Of a DNA stretch of 64,000 nt, positions 51,581 through 60,446 are shown in pieces; within the stretch, counting starts at the first letter, position 1, and each line of letters opens with the position of its first letter. The stretch is from contig JAKLEZ010000010.1 of assembly GCA_022711465.1 (NCBI GenBank), forward strand, positions 62,001 to 126,000, read 5' to 3'. Source of the DNA: Planctomycetota bacterium (GTDB lineage: Bacteria > Planctomycetota > Phycisphaerae > UBA1845 > PWPN01). Made by a program: the position numbers and the translations under genes. The notes beneath the pieces were generated by a model that ran no database searches, was not told where the DNA came from, and saw nothing but the letters and a program-made list of their open reading frames with translations.

Positions 51581-53116
51581 CTACTCTATACCTCCTTTCT
51601 GAGTAGTTGGGCGTCTTATTCCCTCTTTGGCACGTTCGGCCAGGACCTTGAGGTTCGGCCACACGTTTTCGGTGAGCGGGCCCAGTTCGAGGCTCACGTC
51701 CAGGGGTACGGCGGGAAGATCGTGTCCGGCCAGGGGGATGGTCAGCAGGGATTTCCCGGTGGCCGCCTGGGTTCCGAGGATTCGCACTCGCCGGCGGTCG
51801 ACCAGCACTTTGGCGCCCATGCGGCTGTATTCCACTTCCTCCGGGAGCAATGCCAGGGCGGCCTGGGGGATGGCCTTGTTGAGGAGTTTCTCCATCAGGA
51901 AAGTCAGGAACGTCTTGCTCAGGGTGCCCTTGCCGTTCCTGGGCGGTCGAGCGGTCACGTCCACGTCGGCGGTGACGATCTCGTTCTTTGCGATGATCAG
52001 CGAGTTGATGCGTACGTTCAGGGTTCCGTTGAGGCCGCCGCGTCCCAAGGCCGCGTTGACCAGTTTGTCCAGGGAGGCCCCGTCCCACTGTCCGTCGAGC
52101 CGCAGGTCCTCGATGCCGGCGTCGGTGACGAGTCCGCGGTAGACGTTGAGGCGTCCTTCGCCCCCTATGGGTGGTATTGACCAGCGAGAGAGCAGCTGCT
52201 CGATTCCCAGTTGGCGCATCTGTCCGGTGAACTCGAGTCGTACCAGCTGCCGGTCGCGGATGAGGGCGTCCTGGATGTCCAGGGTGACCACCGCCGGGAC
52301 GGCTCCGCCCGGCAGCCGGGGCGTGAACTCCTCCAGCCGGACGTCGCGGACCGCGCCGACGAGTTGGACTTCGTCGCCGGCCGACGCCTGCCGCACGGTC
52401 ATCTCGCCGCTGAATGAGCCCTGGGTGACGGGGGATGCCACCAGTCCGCCGAGTCCCAGTCCGGTCAGTGGCACGTGGGGCACGTGCAGGGTGACCTCCG
52501 GCAGAAACTCCTCGGCCTCGGGGTCGATCCGGGCCCGGATCCGGATCGGGTCGGAAACCGGCTGGCCGTTGAGCGAGGTGCAGCTGAGCTCCGCCTGGCC
52601 CTTGCCGTCGGTCGCGAACGTGACCCGGCCGTTCACGTTCTCGGCCGCCAGGTGGAAATCTCGTCGCGGCCAGTCGATCCGGGCGCCATGGAACCTCACC
52701 TGGCGGAGGTTGAGCTGGTTGAAGTTGTGGGCCAGGCTGGCTCGAAGAACCTGCATATAGTCGTCGGATCGCCAGTCTTCCGATCCGATCGACCAGGCGG
52801 CACGGTGGACATGGATGCCTGCGCCGCCCTGGCCTTCCGGGTCGCGTTTGTCCCAGAGGATGAGCGGGGCGCTGAAGATCCTGGCCCGGTGCTCGGGCAG
52901 CCAGACATGGACGTTCATGAGTCGCCGGGCGGTGAAGCTGTGGGCCTGGATTCCGCCCACTTCGAAGGGCAGTCCGAAGAAGTCGGTCAGGTCCGCTTCC
53001 ACGCTCCGGCGGTACCGGTCGCTGCGGTAGTAGGCCGCGTAGGCCAGTGTGCTGCCGAGCGCTGCCGCCACGGTCAGGAATGTCGTCCATGCCGCCACCG
53101 TTCGCCGCGTGACCAT
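51581..53116 (-). CDS. AsmA-like membrane-anchored protein
   Basis: 511 residues from ATG 53116. One N-terminal helix (TVAAWTTFLTVAAALGSTLA, about 6-25) is followed by a long beta-rich periplasmic region with no catalytic motif. Patterns such as NLRQVRFHGARIDWPRRDFH, GEMTVRQASAGDEVQLVGAV and GLNGTLNVRINSLIIAKNEI resemble AsmA/TamB-type repetitive beta-strands, which form lipid-transfer bridges or regulate outer-membrane assembly. An IPLAGHDLPAVPLDVSL segment lies near the end. The family call is by overall pattern, not by a diagnostic motif. It is convergent with the fucosidase gene. Confidence 0.65.
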   Translation of the reverse strand: MVTRRTVAAWTTFLTVAAALGSTLAYAAYYRSDRYRRSVEADLTDFFGLPFEVGGIQAHSFTARRLMNVHVWLPEHRARIFSAPLILWDKRDPEGQGGAGIHVHRAAWSIGSEDWRSDDYMQVLRASLAHNFNQLNLRQVRFHGARIDWPRRDFHLAAENVNGRVTFATDGKGQAELSCTSLNGQPVSDPIRIRARIDPEAEEFLPEVTLHVPHVPLTGLGLGGLVASPVTQGSFSGEMTVRQASAGDEVQLVGAVRDVRLEEFTPRLPGGAVPAVVTLDIQDALIRDRQLVRLEFTGQMRQLGIEQLLSRWSIPPIGGEGRLNVYRGLVTDAGIEDLRLDGQWDGASLDKLVNAALGRGGLNGTLNVRINSLIIAKNEIVTADVDVTARPPRNGKGTLSKTFLTFLMEKLLNKAIPQAALALLPEEVEYSRMGAKVLVDRRRVRILGTQAATGKSLLTIPLAGHDLPAVPLDVSLELGPLTENVWPNLKVLAERAKEGIRRPTTQKGGIE

Positions 53117-53314
53117 AGGCCGGGCAGTCTACTGTAAGCGGCGGCCGCAGGCGAGTGGTCGACGGCGAGCGATTGGTCTCGAATCGCGGGTGGACCTGGT
53201 TCGCCGGTTCCTGGTCTTTTGGGCGCGTGGTCAGGGCTGATCACTCCTTTTTTTTCTGTTCACTCACGGGTTTGGGCTCTGTGACCGCGCCCCGCACTTG
53301 TTTCTGCTTTCCCG

Positions 53315-53343
53315 ATGACGCATCTCATGGTGGCCGGTACAAT
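53315..53343 (+). promoter_or_regulatory. Promoter for a leaderless kinase transcript
   Basis: ATGACG (53315-53320, 4 of 6 to TTGACA), a 17-base spacer, TACAAT (53338-53343, 5 of 6). The -10 ends 7 bases before the ATG at 53351, so transcription should begin at or next to the start codon. No ribosome binding site lies between the two, in keeping with a leaderless messenger. Confidence 0.55.
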
Positions 53344-53350
53344 TCCCTGA

Positions 53351-55150
53351 ATGGCTCGACACGGGATGCTCTCGCTATCACTGGCCGCCAAGTGCCGTCT
53401 CCTGTTCGGCATGGCCGTAGCGCTGATCATCGGTTCGGCCCTGTTCGTGCCCTGGTACTCGCTGGCCACGTTCGTGCACGACCGCAACATTCAGCGGGCC
53501 CGGCATCTGGCCGTTCTGGGCCGGGCTCTTCTGGACCCGACGAGCACGAACTGGAGCCAGCAGCAGACCCGGCTCAATCAATGGTGGGACGACAACACCA
53601 AGTCGCTGAACCTGCCCGCCCAGAAGCCGGTGTTGCTGCAGCTGCCGCCGGCCTTGCCGGGTCCGGTGAGCGTGGAGTCGTTTCTGGCCCCACTGTCCGG
53701 CATTGCCCGGGTCATGGATCCTGCGGTCAAGGCTGTTCGCCGTCATGTCCGGCCGCCGCCCGGCGTTGGGCTGGCCGCGGGTGGATGGAGGTTCATTCCC
53801 GACGAGTGGCAGCAGCGGGGGGTATCGAGTCTCGTGGCCGCCGGGCGGAAGGCCATCCGGACGCTTCAGCCGACCGGGCTGGTGTTGGACGATTTTCGCC
53901 GGCGCTGCGTGGAGGCGATGACCAAGGAAGAGGCGCTGCAGGAGATGCAGCAGCCTGAGCGCCGCCCGGGCGGGTCGACCACCTACCGGGTGATCCTGGC
54001 GGTCCGCGGGGAGGACACCGGTTCCGGTCGCCGCCCGTTGCTGGGCCTGGTGGAGATGAACCTGGAATCCGCGCGTTCGGATGCCGCCCTGATGTGGATT
54101 CGGGTGGTGATCATTCTGGCCGGTTTCATCGCCGGGTTCCTGGCGATTCTGGTGTTTTATCTGATCGTTCAGAAGTTCATTCTGGCGCCGGTGCGCGATC
54201 TGACCGTGCTGGCCGAGGACATTGCCGGCGGCAATCTCAACGCCCGGGCGGTGATCAACACTGGCGACGAGTTTGAGAACCTTGGCGGGGCGTTCAACGA
54301 GATGCTCAGCCAGCTCGAGCGAGCCCGGGTCGAGCTGGAGACGATCAACCGCTCGCTGGATACCCGGCTGGGCGAACTGGCCGAGACCAACGTGGCCCTG
54401 TACGAGTCCAACCGGCTGAAGAGCGAGTTTCTGGCGGTGGTCAGTCACGAGCTGCGCACTCCGCTGGCCTCGATCATCGGGTTCGCCGATCTGCTTCGCG
54501 ACTCGTCGCAGGGTGAGGGCGAGGTGGACCGCAGCCGGCTGCATCGTTACGCTCACAACATCCTGGTCAGCGGGCGGATGCTGCTCGACCTGATCAACGA
54601 TCTGCTGGAGCTGGCCAAGATTGAGGCCGGCAAGGTCGAGCTGCACCGTTCGCGTTTTGCCCTGCAGGACATCTGCGAGGGGCTGGCCGACTTCACTCGT
54701 CCGCTGGCCGACAAGAAGCAGCTCACTCTGGCGATCGAGCTCGACGAAGGGCTGCCGATGATGAACTCGGACGCGGGCAAGGTTCGCCAAGTGCTCTACA
54801 ACCTGCTCAGCAATGCCATCAAGTACACTCCGGAGGGGGGCATCATCCGGATGGAAGCGGCTCCCCAGGACGGCGTGAAGTCGGTTCGCCTGTCGGTGGC
54901 CGACACTGGTCCGGGCATTGCCCCAGAGGACCAGGAGCGGATTTTCGAACGTTTTCGCCAGCTCGACTCCTCGGTGACTCGCGAGCACGGCGGTTCCGGC
55001 CTGGGTCTGGCGATCAGCAAGGAGCTCGTGCACATGCTTGGGGGCTCGATCCGAGTGGACAGCGAGTTGGGCAAGGGTTCCCGCTTCACCGTTGTTCTGC
55101 CCGTCGAGTGTCCCGAGACCGTGCTCCGTCCGCTGCCGTCGCTGACGTGA
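53351..55150 (+). CDS. Membrane sensor histidine kinase
   Basis: 599 residues. Two membrane helices (FGMAVALIIGSALFVPWYSL, about 19-38; WIRVVIILAGFIAGFLAILV, about 250-275) flank a periplasmic sensor of about 210 residues with no recognisable fold. HAMP follows (about 278-330), then HisKA with FLAVVSHELRTPLASI (His366) and HATPase with LLSNAIKYTPEGG, VADTGPGIAPEDQ and GGSGLGLAISKEL. There is no receiver domain and no response regulator beside it, so its partner is elsewhere. The start codon lies right after a -10 box, and the transcript may be leaderless. A 22-bp repeat array begins 41 bases after the stop. Confidence 0.94.
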   Translation: MARHGMLSLSLAAKCRLLFGMAVALIIGSALFVPWYSLATFVHDRNIQRARHLAVLGRALLDPTSTNWSQQQTRLNQWWDDNTKSLNLPAQKPVLLQLPPALPGPVSVESFLAPLSGIARVMDPAVKAVRRHVRPPPGVGLAAGGWRFIPDEWQQRGVSSLVAAGRKAIRTLQPTGLVLDDFRRRCVEAMTKEEALQEMQQPERRPGGSTTYRVILAVRGEDTGSGRRPLLGLVEMNLESARSDAALMWIRVVIILAGFIAGFLAILVFYLIVQKFILAPVRDLTVLAEDIAGGNLNARAVINTGDEFENLGGAFNEMLSQLERARVELETINRSLDTRLGELAETNVALYESNRLKSEFLAVVSHELRTPLASIIGFADLLRDSSQGEGEVDRSRLHRYAHNILVSGRMLLDLINDLLELAKIEAGKVELHRSRFALQDICEGLADFTRPLADKKQLTLAIELDEGLPMMNSDAGKVRQVLYNLLSNAIKYTPEGGIIRMEAAPQDGVKSVRLSVADTGPGIAPEDQERIFERFRQLDSSVTREHGGSGLGLAISKELVHMLGGSIRVDSELGKGSRFTVVLPVECPETVLRPLPSLT

Positions 55151-55191
55151 GGCAAGGGCTTTGGGTCCCGCACGGGGCTCGGAAGTCATTC

Positions 55192-55411
55192 GGCGAAACG
55201 AAGCCAATTGTCTGGCGATACGAATCCAACCGTCTGGCGAAACGAAGCCAATTGTCTGGCGAAACGAATCCAACCGTTCGGCGAAACGAAGCCAATTGTC
55301 TGGCAAAACGAATCCAACCGTCTGGCGAAACGAAGCCAATTGTCTGGCGATACGAGGGCAATTGTATGGTGACAGGAATGCAACCGCATGGCGAAACGAA
55401 CCCAACCGTCG
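55192..55411. repeat. Ten-copy 22-bp tandem repeat with alternating A and B units
   Basis: Ten units of exactly 22 bases. All share GGCGAAACGA or a near variant in the first 10 positions. The last 12 alternate between an A form (AGCCAATTGTCT) and a B form (ATCCAACCGTCT), so the true period is 44. Order A-B-A-B-A-B-A-A'-B'-B''. The first seven copies are nearly identical; the last three are more diverged. 22 is not a multiple of 3, which argues against coding. It fills the gap between the kinase and heparinase-like genes. Confidence 0.9.
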
Positions 55412-55586
55412 GGCGTGGTGTTGGGGAGGCTGGCAGGGGGCGGTTTTCCTCCGTATTCACATCGTGTCGGGTGTCCCGGCGAGGGCCGGCTTGGCGGAGC
55501 GGGTTGGCGTGGGACAAGTGGTCGGCGGCTTGCGATTGCTGCATCGCCTCTTGACAGGTTCCCGAGGGAGGGTGGAGACTGCGGCC
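55412..55586. other. Spacer between the tandem repeat and the heparinase-like gene
   Basis: GC-rich single-copy sequence without a recognisable promoter, hairpin or gene. Together with 55151-55191 and the repeat, it makes a 436-base gap with no protein-coding gene. Confidence 0.4.
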
Positions 55587-57692
55587 ATGCGATTGAGGCC
55601 GTTGGTTGCCACGTGCTGGGGTCTGCTCCTGGCTTTCGGGGGTGCTGAGGCTTGTCTGGCTGTTGGCCAGTCGGTTCCAGCGATCCAGGGGCTGCCCTTC
55701 GAGATCGGCCGGCTGGAGGCCGACGCCGCTCCCGGTGGTCACCCGAGGCTGTTCTTCACCGCCGCCGAGGTTGAGCGAGGGAGGCGCCGGACGGCGGAAG
55801 ATGGCGGTGGTCGCGATGTGCTTCTGCGGTTTCTGGCCATGGCTGACCCGAAGCTCGAGGCTGAGATCAAGCCGCTGGACGAGGGCTGGTGGGGTGAGGC
55901 GGCCACCAAGCCATGGGAGGCCACCTATCCCGAGGTCTACGTTCACACGTGCATTGAACCCACGAATTACGCCCATGGGGCGGCGACTCTGGCCACGGCG
56001 TGGCTGCTGACCGGCCAAGAGCGGTATGCCGAGCGGGCGACCGCCATGCTCATGAACTTGGCTGGGTACTCTTTTCGGGCGGAGCATTACGACGTGGGCA
56101 TGAACTATGCTGGGTGGGGGATTCATGCCCTGAAGGCCTACGACGTGTTGTTCGATCGCCTCGGCTCCGGACAGCGGGCGGCGCTGGATGCGATGATGGC
56201 CCGTCTGGCCTGGGCGGTTGCCCGGAACGACGTGTATTGGATCGACAACGGCATTGGGGGTGGGCTGAACAACCATCTGGCCTGGCACAAGGCCATGCTT
56301 GGGCTGCTGGGCCTGTTTTATGGTCGGCCGGAGATGGTCGAGTACTGCCTGCACGGCCGGCGGGGAATGGTTTCGCTGCTGGAGGAAGGTCTGCTGGACA
56401 ACGGGCTGTGGTGTGAGAGCAGTCTGATCTATCAGTTTGCGGCGGTCGATCCGATGCTCGTTTTCGGGAATTGCCAGCGACGAGTGGGATTCCAGCCTTC
56501 GATTCTGGAGATCGTCGGGGCGAACGGGCGCACGTTGAAGCAGGCCTATGACGCGATGTTCGACGTTCTGGCGGCGGACGGTCTGATTCCGCCGATTGGG
56601 GACGCGTATGGGCGGCGTGTGCGTCTGTGGGAGGCATCTTCGTACGAGGTGGCGTGGGCTGCATGGGGCGACCCGAAACACGCGTGGCTGCTCCGGCACA
56701 ACGACAGGCGAGGGATCGACGCGGTTTTTGCTCCGGCGCTGCCGGCCGATGTTCCAGCTCCGGCGATTCGCAGCCTGCTCCGGCCGGAGCACGGTTACGC
56801 ATTTCTTCGTTCCAGCGAGGGCGCGTCTTACTGGGATTCGGACGCTCGCTGTGCGTTCCTGACCTACGACCGCTCTGGTGTTCACTCCAATGCGGACAAG
56901 CTCAGTCTGATGCTGTTTGGCCGCAAGCGGCTGCTGATTCCGGATGTCGAGGGCATCTCCACGACGCCGCACGCATTCAGTTCCGAGATTCAGCGGCAGC
57001 TCAACCGTGGAGGGCTGAGCCAGAACACGGTCATGATCGACGGTCAGGACCAGCGCGGGACCGGACGGCTTCTCCGGCTGGTGGAGTTTCGCGATCTGCG
57101 GGACGAGAAGCGGGTTAGTGCGTGCGACGACGAGGGGCTCCTGTACGAGGGCGTGCGGCAGATGCGGACCGTGGCCATGGCCGCGGACTACGTGCTGGAT
57201 GTTTTTCAGGTCGACTGCGGAGGTCGCGAGCGGCAGATCGACTGGGTTGTGCACGCGATGGATGAGGGGGCGAAGGCCCCGGATGAGCTTGACCCGGAGT
57301 TGAAGAAGCGGTGCCGCCCGTTCGCACTGCCGAAAGCGGGTGCGTGGAGATGGCTGCGGAATGGTCGGGCGTTCGTTCCTTCCGGTGCGATCGAACTCCG
57401 GTGGGGGAACGGAGAGGTTCTGCTCCAACTGCACATGGGGTCGGCCGGGGTTCAGGACGTGATCCTGCTGGATTACCCGGCCAGTGACCGGCCTGACTCG
57501 GGTCGAATCCCGACGGTGATCGTCCGGACACAGGGGCGGCGAATGGTCTTCGCCGCGGTGTGGATTGTCTCCGACTTGCCGCGTTCCGCGAAGCTCGGGT
57601 TGCTCCCGCCTCGGGAGGCTTCGCTGGTTTACGAAGTCACCGTCGATGGTGCGGCGCGGCAGCACCTTGTGCCGAGACTTGTCGACCGATGA
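55587..57692 (+). CDS. Secreted heparinase II/III-family-like polysaccharide lyase
   Basis: 701 residues from ATG 55587, with GGTGGAG upstream. The frame continues back to 55161 through the 22-bp repeat, which is judged non-coding. A signal peptide covers residues 1-27. Residues 40-350 are an alpha/alpha toroid (HPRLFFTAAEVERGR, MNYAGWGIHALKAYDVLFDR, NDVYWIDNGIGGGLNNHLAW, ESSLIYQFAAVDPM), as in heparinase II/III and alginate lyases. Residues 380-700 are the beta-sandwich half with GYAFLRSSEG, TYDRSGVHSNADKLSLMLFG and QNTVMIDGQDQ. The Tyr and His of the N-H-L-A-W and G-V-H-S-N segments are candidate catalytic residues. It probably cleaves an acidic polysaccharide; the substrate is unknown. Confidence 0.88.
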   Translation: MRLRPLVATCWGLLLAFGGAEACLAVGQSVPAIQGLPFEIGRLEADAAPGGHPRLFFTAAEVERGRRRTAEDGGGRDVLLRFLAMADPKLEAEIKPLDEGWWGEAATKPWEATYPEVYVHTCIEPTNYAHGAATLATAWLLTGQERYAERATAMLMNLAGYSFRAEHYDVGMNYAGWGIHALKAYDVLFDRLGSGQRAALDAMMARLAWAVARNDVYWIDNGIGGGLNNHLAWHKAMLGLLGLFYGRPEMVEYCLHGRRGMVSLLEEGLLDNGLWCESSLIYQFAAVDPMLVFGNCQRRVGFQPSILEIVGANGRTLKQAYDAMFDVLAADGLIPPIGDAYGRRVRLWEASSYEVAWAAWGDPKHAWLLRHNDRRGIDAVFAPALPADVPAPAIRSLLRPEHGYAFLRSSEGASYWDSDARCAFLTYDRSGVHSNADKLSLMLFGRKRLLIPDVEGISTTPHAFSSEIQRQLNRGGLSQNTVMIDGQDQRGTGRLLRLVEFRDLRDEKRVSACDDEGLLYEGVRQMRTVAMAADYVLDVFQVDCGGRERQIDWVVHAMDEGAKAPDELDPELKKRCRPFALPKAGAWRWLRNGRAFVPSGAIELRWGNGEVLLQLHMGSAGVQDVILLDYPASDRPDSGRIPTVIVRTQGRRMVFAAVWIVSDLPRSAKLGLLPPREASLVYEVTVDGAARQHLVPRLVDR

Positions 57693-58162
57693 CGGATCTT
57701 GCCGCGTCACATCCCGAGACTGCATGGCCGCGGTGTTGCGGCCAGCCTGTGCGTCTGCGATGTGATGGTCCGGGCCGGGATGTCGCTTCCGCGATGCGCT
57801 TGTTGCCTGCCAGGTCCCGAACCTGACGGCCCGGTGATTGGCGTTTTTTAGAATTCTGCGTCACTCCGATTGGTCAGATCGGCTGAGAGCCCCTATAGAG
57901 GAACAGGCACTTTCTCCCCGGCCGCAGCCGTTTGCGGCGCCGAGTTTCACCCTCTTGCCGGAGAGGGGTGACGAGCGTGACAAAACGATAGTGGATTCTG
58001 GATGCCGGGCTGTCCGGGTGGGCGGCCCGGTTTTGGATGCGCGTGTGCTGTCGTTCAGGCGGTCACTCTCAGGTGGCCGCGGTCTTAGATAGCGCGCGTT
58101 CAGTGAAGGGGTTGCGTTGTTTGTGTGATCGTTCTGTCAGGTATGACAAGGAGGATTGGACC
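57693..58162. other. Intergenic region with one terminator-like hairpin
   Basis: No gene is supported here. A short T run at 57844-57850 lacks a good stem. A hairpin with a T run lies at 58005-58034. GGCTGAGAG near 57884 recalls a thiamine riboswitch core, but the second conserved half is missing. Confidence 0.4.
58005..58034 (+). terminator. Probable terminator between the heparinase-like and dockerin genes
   Basis: CCGGGC (58005-58010), a 14-base loop, GCCCGG (58025-58030), then TTTT. It is a 6-pair GC stem with a short U run. It would end transcription of the heparinase-like gene. Confidence 0.45.
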
Positions 58163-60343
58163 ATGTCTGGAGTCAGGTGTCGATTGATGATTCAAGCGGT
58201 TTGTATTGGCGGGGGGCTGTTCGCTTGCCTCGCGAGCATGAGCGGGCAGGAACTCCCGCAGGCCTGTTGTCTCGGCGACGGATGCCACATGCTATTGCCG
58301 ACCGAATGCCTGCAGTTGGGCGGCGTGCCGCAGGGGCCCGGATCCTCCTGCGACAATCCTGAGATTTGCCTGCAGGCGTGTTGCCTGGACGGTTTGTGTT
58401 TTGGCATCTGGCCGGCGGGCATGTGTGCCGCGCACGGTGGGGCGCCCCAGGGGCCGGGCAGTCAGTGCGTTCCGGGGACACCGTGTGACCAGGGGGGGTG
58501 CACAAGCGATCTGAACTGCGACGATGGTGACCCGTGCACCAAGGACTACTGCGACGCAGCCACGGGGAAATGTTTTCATGAGCCCATCAACTGCGACGAC
58601 GGTGATCCGTGCACCCTGGACTTCTGCGATCCTGCGAGCCCGGATTTCTGCGTTCACATTGCGGTCAACTGTGATGACGGTGACCCCTGCACCAAGGACT
58701 ACTGTGACCCGCACACCGGGCAGTGTGTGCATGAGCCCGTCGATTGTGATGATGGGGATTTCTGCACGATCGATCGGTGTGATCCTGCCACCGGCGGGTG
58801 CGTGCATATCGCGAACCCTGAATGTCAGGCCTGTTGCCTTCCCGACGGCACATGTGACAACCTGCCGGTTTCGGTCTGTAAGGAGAAGGGAGGCATTTCA
58901 CAAGGGCCGGGCAGTGATTGTGCGACGGTGACCTGCGGCCAGGAGGGTGTTCCGAAGTTCAGTCAGCCGCCGACGCCGGAGCGGGAAGACATTCCGTCGA
59001 ATCTCTGGATCAGTCCGAACGGAATCCAGAAGCCCAACGTGGATGTGGCCGATGACTTCCGTTCCGACGGGCGGCCGATCTCGGCGGTTCGATGGTGGGG
59101 CTCCTACCTCAACGAGGAATACGTGCCGCGGGAGTTTGGTGGTTTCGATCAACCGCCCTACCAGATCGACGGCTGGCTGATCAGTTTTCACCTGCCGCTG
59201 GTGCTGAAGCAGGTTGCGGGTGGGAACCCGAAGCGTCCGGCCCTGGGCCTCTATTTTGCGCCGCGTGGCGCCGTGCGAATCAACCTGACGGAAATCGTGC
59301 CTTGTGACGGGCACAAGGTATTCGAGTACTACGTGGACTTGAGCCAGTGCTGTCTGATTCAGAGCCATCCGGACCCGCGGTTGCCGGCCACGGGCGTCGA
59401 TCGCTGCCCCGCGCGCCCCAATGCGTTTGCCGAGCACCATTGCTTCTGGTATGCCTTGAACATCCAAGCGGTCGTGGGGGTCCGCTGGCTGGGCGGTGCG
59501 TCGGCGGTCTGTTGCGAGCGAGTATTCTCCAACAACGTGGCTCTGGGCGATTTCTGGGGATGGCACGCCACGTCGATCGAGAAGGGTATCCGCCCGGCGG
59601 TTCAGACCGCGATCTCACTGGGTGAGCCGGTGCAGAGCCCGTGCCCGCCGTTGAGTGAATGTCCGCCGGGACCGCGATGGCTGTATGGGCCGTGGTCGTA
59701 CGTCAAGCCGGTGTGCCCGTTCGATCATCGCATCAACATGGCCTTTGAGCTGCTCACTCCCGTGACGCAAGTTCCTGATCCGTGCAAGCCGCTTCATCTG
59801 ATCAGTGCGGTCTCGTACAAGACTCACGGGACGGCGGGCGAGTTCGGCATTGAGCTGCCGTGGTCGCCGGTGCCCCCGTACGGGATCGAGGATCGTGTCG
59901 GCGGGCCGACCAAGGTGGTGCTGACTTTCAACCAGGATATCGTCCCCGGTGATGGCTCGCTGGACATTGGAGATGAGGTGACGACGAGCGCGGGTGTGAT
60001 TGACAGCCTGTTGGTCGTGGACAATGCGCTGACCATCCTGATGCATGATGTTCCGAGGGCCGCTTGTGCGACCTTGACCGTGGCCAACGGCCCTGACGGT
60101 GTGACCAGTACAGGAGGCGAGCCGCTGGAGGGCGTCAATCAGATCAGCATTCTCTCGTTGACCGGTGACGTCAGTGGTGATGGCAAGGTCAATACGCTCG
60201 ACCTGACCCGGGTGCGGAACGCGATCGGCGGGCCGGTCGTGGCCGCCACTTTTCGGGCGGACGTGAATGCAGACGGCAGGATCAACGTACTGGACATGAC
60301 GCAGGTCAGGAACAACGTGGGGGCGGTGGCGAGTTGCCCGTGA
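58163..60343 (+). CDS. Secreted dockerin protein with Cys-rich CTDC repeats
   Basis: 726 residues from ATG 58163, with AAGGAGG 8 bases upstream. A signal peptide covers about residues 1-31. Two Cys-rich PQACC/QACCLDG-type units follow, then at least four copies of C-D-D-G-D-P-C-T-x-D-x-C-D-P-x-T-G-x-C-x-H (about residues 116-220), the pattern of the CTDC (Dictyostelium-type) repeats seen in secreted bacterial proteins. A third QACC unit follows. Residues 270-640 are a non-repetitive beta-rich region. The C-terminus is a two-loop dockerin (DVSGDGKVNTLDLTRVRNAI; DVNADGRINVLDMTQVRNNV). It is probably a disulfide-rich, calcium-binding extracellular protein; no catalytic motif is seen. A terminator follows. 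Confidence 0.88.
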   Translation: MSGVRCRLMIQAVCIGGGLFACLASMSGQELPQACCLGDGCHMLLPTECLQLGGVPQGPGSSCDNPEICLQACCLDGLCFGIWPAGMCAAHGGAPQGPGSQCVPGTPCDQGGCTSDLNCDDGDPCTKDYCDAATGKCFHEPINCDDGDPCTLDFCDPASPDFCVHIAVNCDDGDPCTKDYCDPHTGQCVHEPVDCDDGDFCTIDRCDPATGGCVHIANPECQACCLPDGTCDNLPVSVCKEKGGISQGPGSDCATVTCGQEGVPKFSQPPTPEREDIPSNLWISPNGIQKPNVDVADDFRSDGRPISAVRWWGSYLNEEYVPREFGGFDQPPYQIDGWLISFHLPLVLKQVAGGNPKRPALGLYFAPRGAVRINLTEIVPCDGHKVFEYYVDLSQCCLIQSHPDPRLPATGVDRCPARPNAFAEHHCFWYALNIQAVVGVRWLGGASAVCCERVFSNNVALGDFWGWHATSIEKGIRPAVQTAISLGEPVQSPCPPLSECPPGPRWLYGPWSYVKPVCPFDHRINMAFELLTPVTQVPDPCKPLHLISAVSYKTHGTAGEFGIELPWSPVPPYGIEDRVGGPTKVVLTFNQDIVPGDGSLDIGDEVTTSAGVIDSLLVVDNALTILMHDVPRAACATLTVANGPDGVTSTGGEPLEGVNQISILSLTGDVSGDGKVNTLDLTRVRNAIGGPVVAATFRADVNADGRINVLDMTQVRNNVGAVASCP

Positions 60344-60376
60344 TGACCGCCGGCCGGCCCTGGATCTTGCGACCAT

Positions 60377-60417
60377 CGGCCGAGGCCAGTGGCTTTTGTC
60401 GCTGGCCTCGGCCGTTT
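60377..60417 (+). terminator. Strong terminator after the CTDC/dockerin gene
   Basis: CGGCCGAGGCCAG (60377-60389), a 12-base T-rich loop, CTGGCCTCGGCCG (60402-60414), then TTT. Thirteen perfect pairs make it the longest hairpin in the window. A second, shorter hairpin (GGGCTCA, AGCA, TGAGCCC at 60429-60446) follows at once. Confidence 0.7.
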
Positions 60418-60446
60418 CCCGGCAGGAGGGGCTCAAGCATGAGCCC

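Noticed and set aside
49725..53090. 1121-codon open frame on the minus strand opposite the fucosidase and AsmA-like genes
   Set aside because: It spans two well-supported genes on different strands, lacks a ribosome binding site, and its translation is an Arg/Pro/Gly-rich mixture typical of a non-coding frame in GC-rich DNA.
55192..55411. CRISPR array
   Set aside because: Units are directly adjacent with no unique spacers and no cas genes nearby.
55161..55586. N-terminal extension of the heparinase-like protein through the tandem repeat
   Set aside because: The repeat period is not a multiple of three and the signal peptide begins only at 55587, so the upstream frame is accidental.
55086..57725. 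Long minus-strand open frame opposite the heparinase-like gene and the repeat
   Set aside because: The real lyase gene on the plus strand has a signal peptide and family motifs; the opposite frame has none.
57880..57990. Thiamine riboswitch suggested by GGCTGAGAG
   Set aside because: The second conserved half (A-C-C-T-G-A-T-type element) is missing, and the following gene is a dockerin protein.
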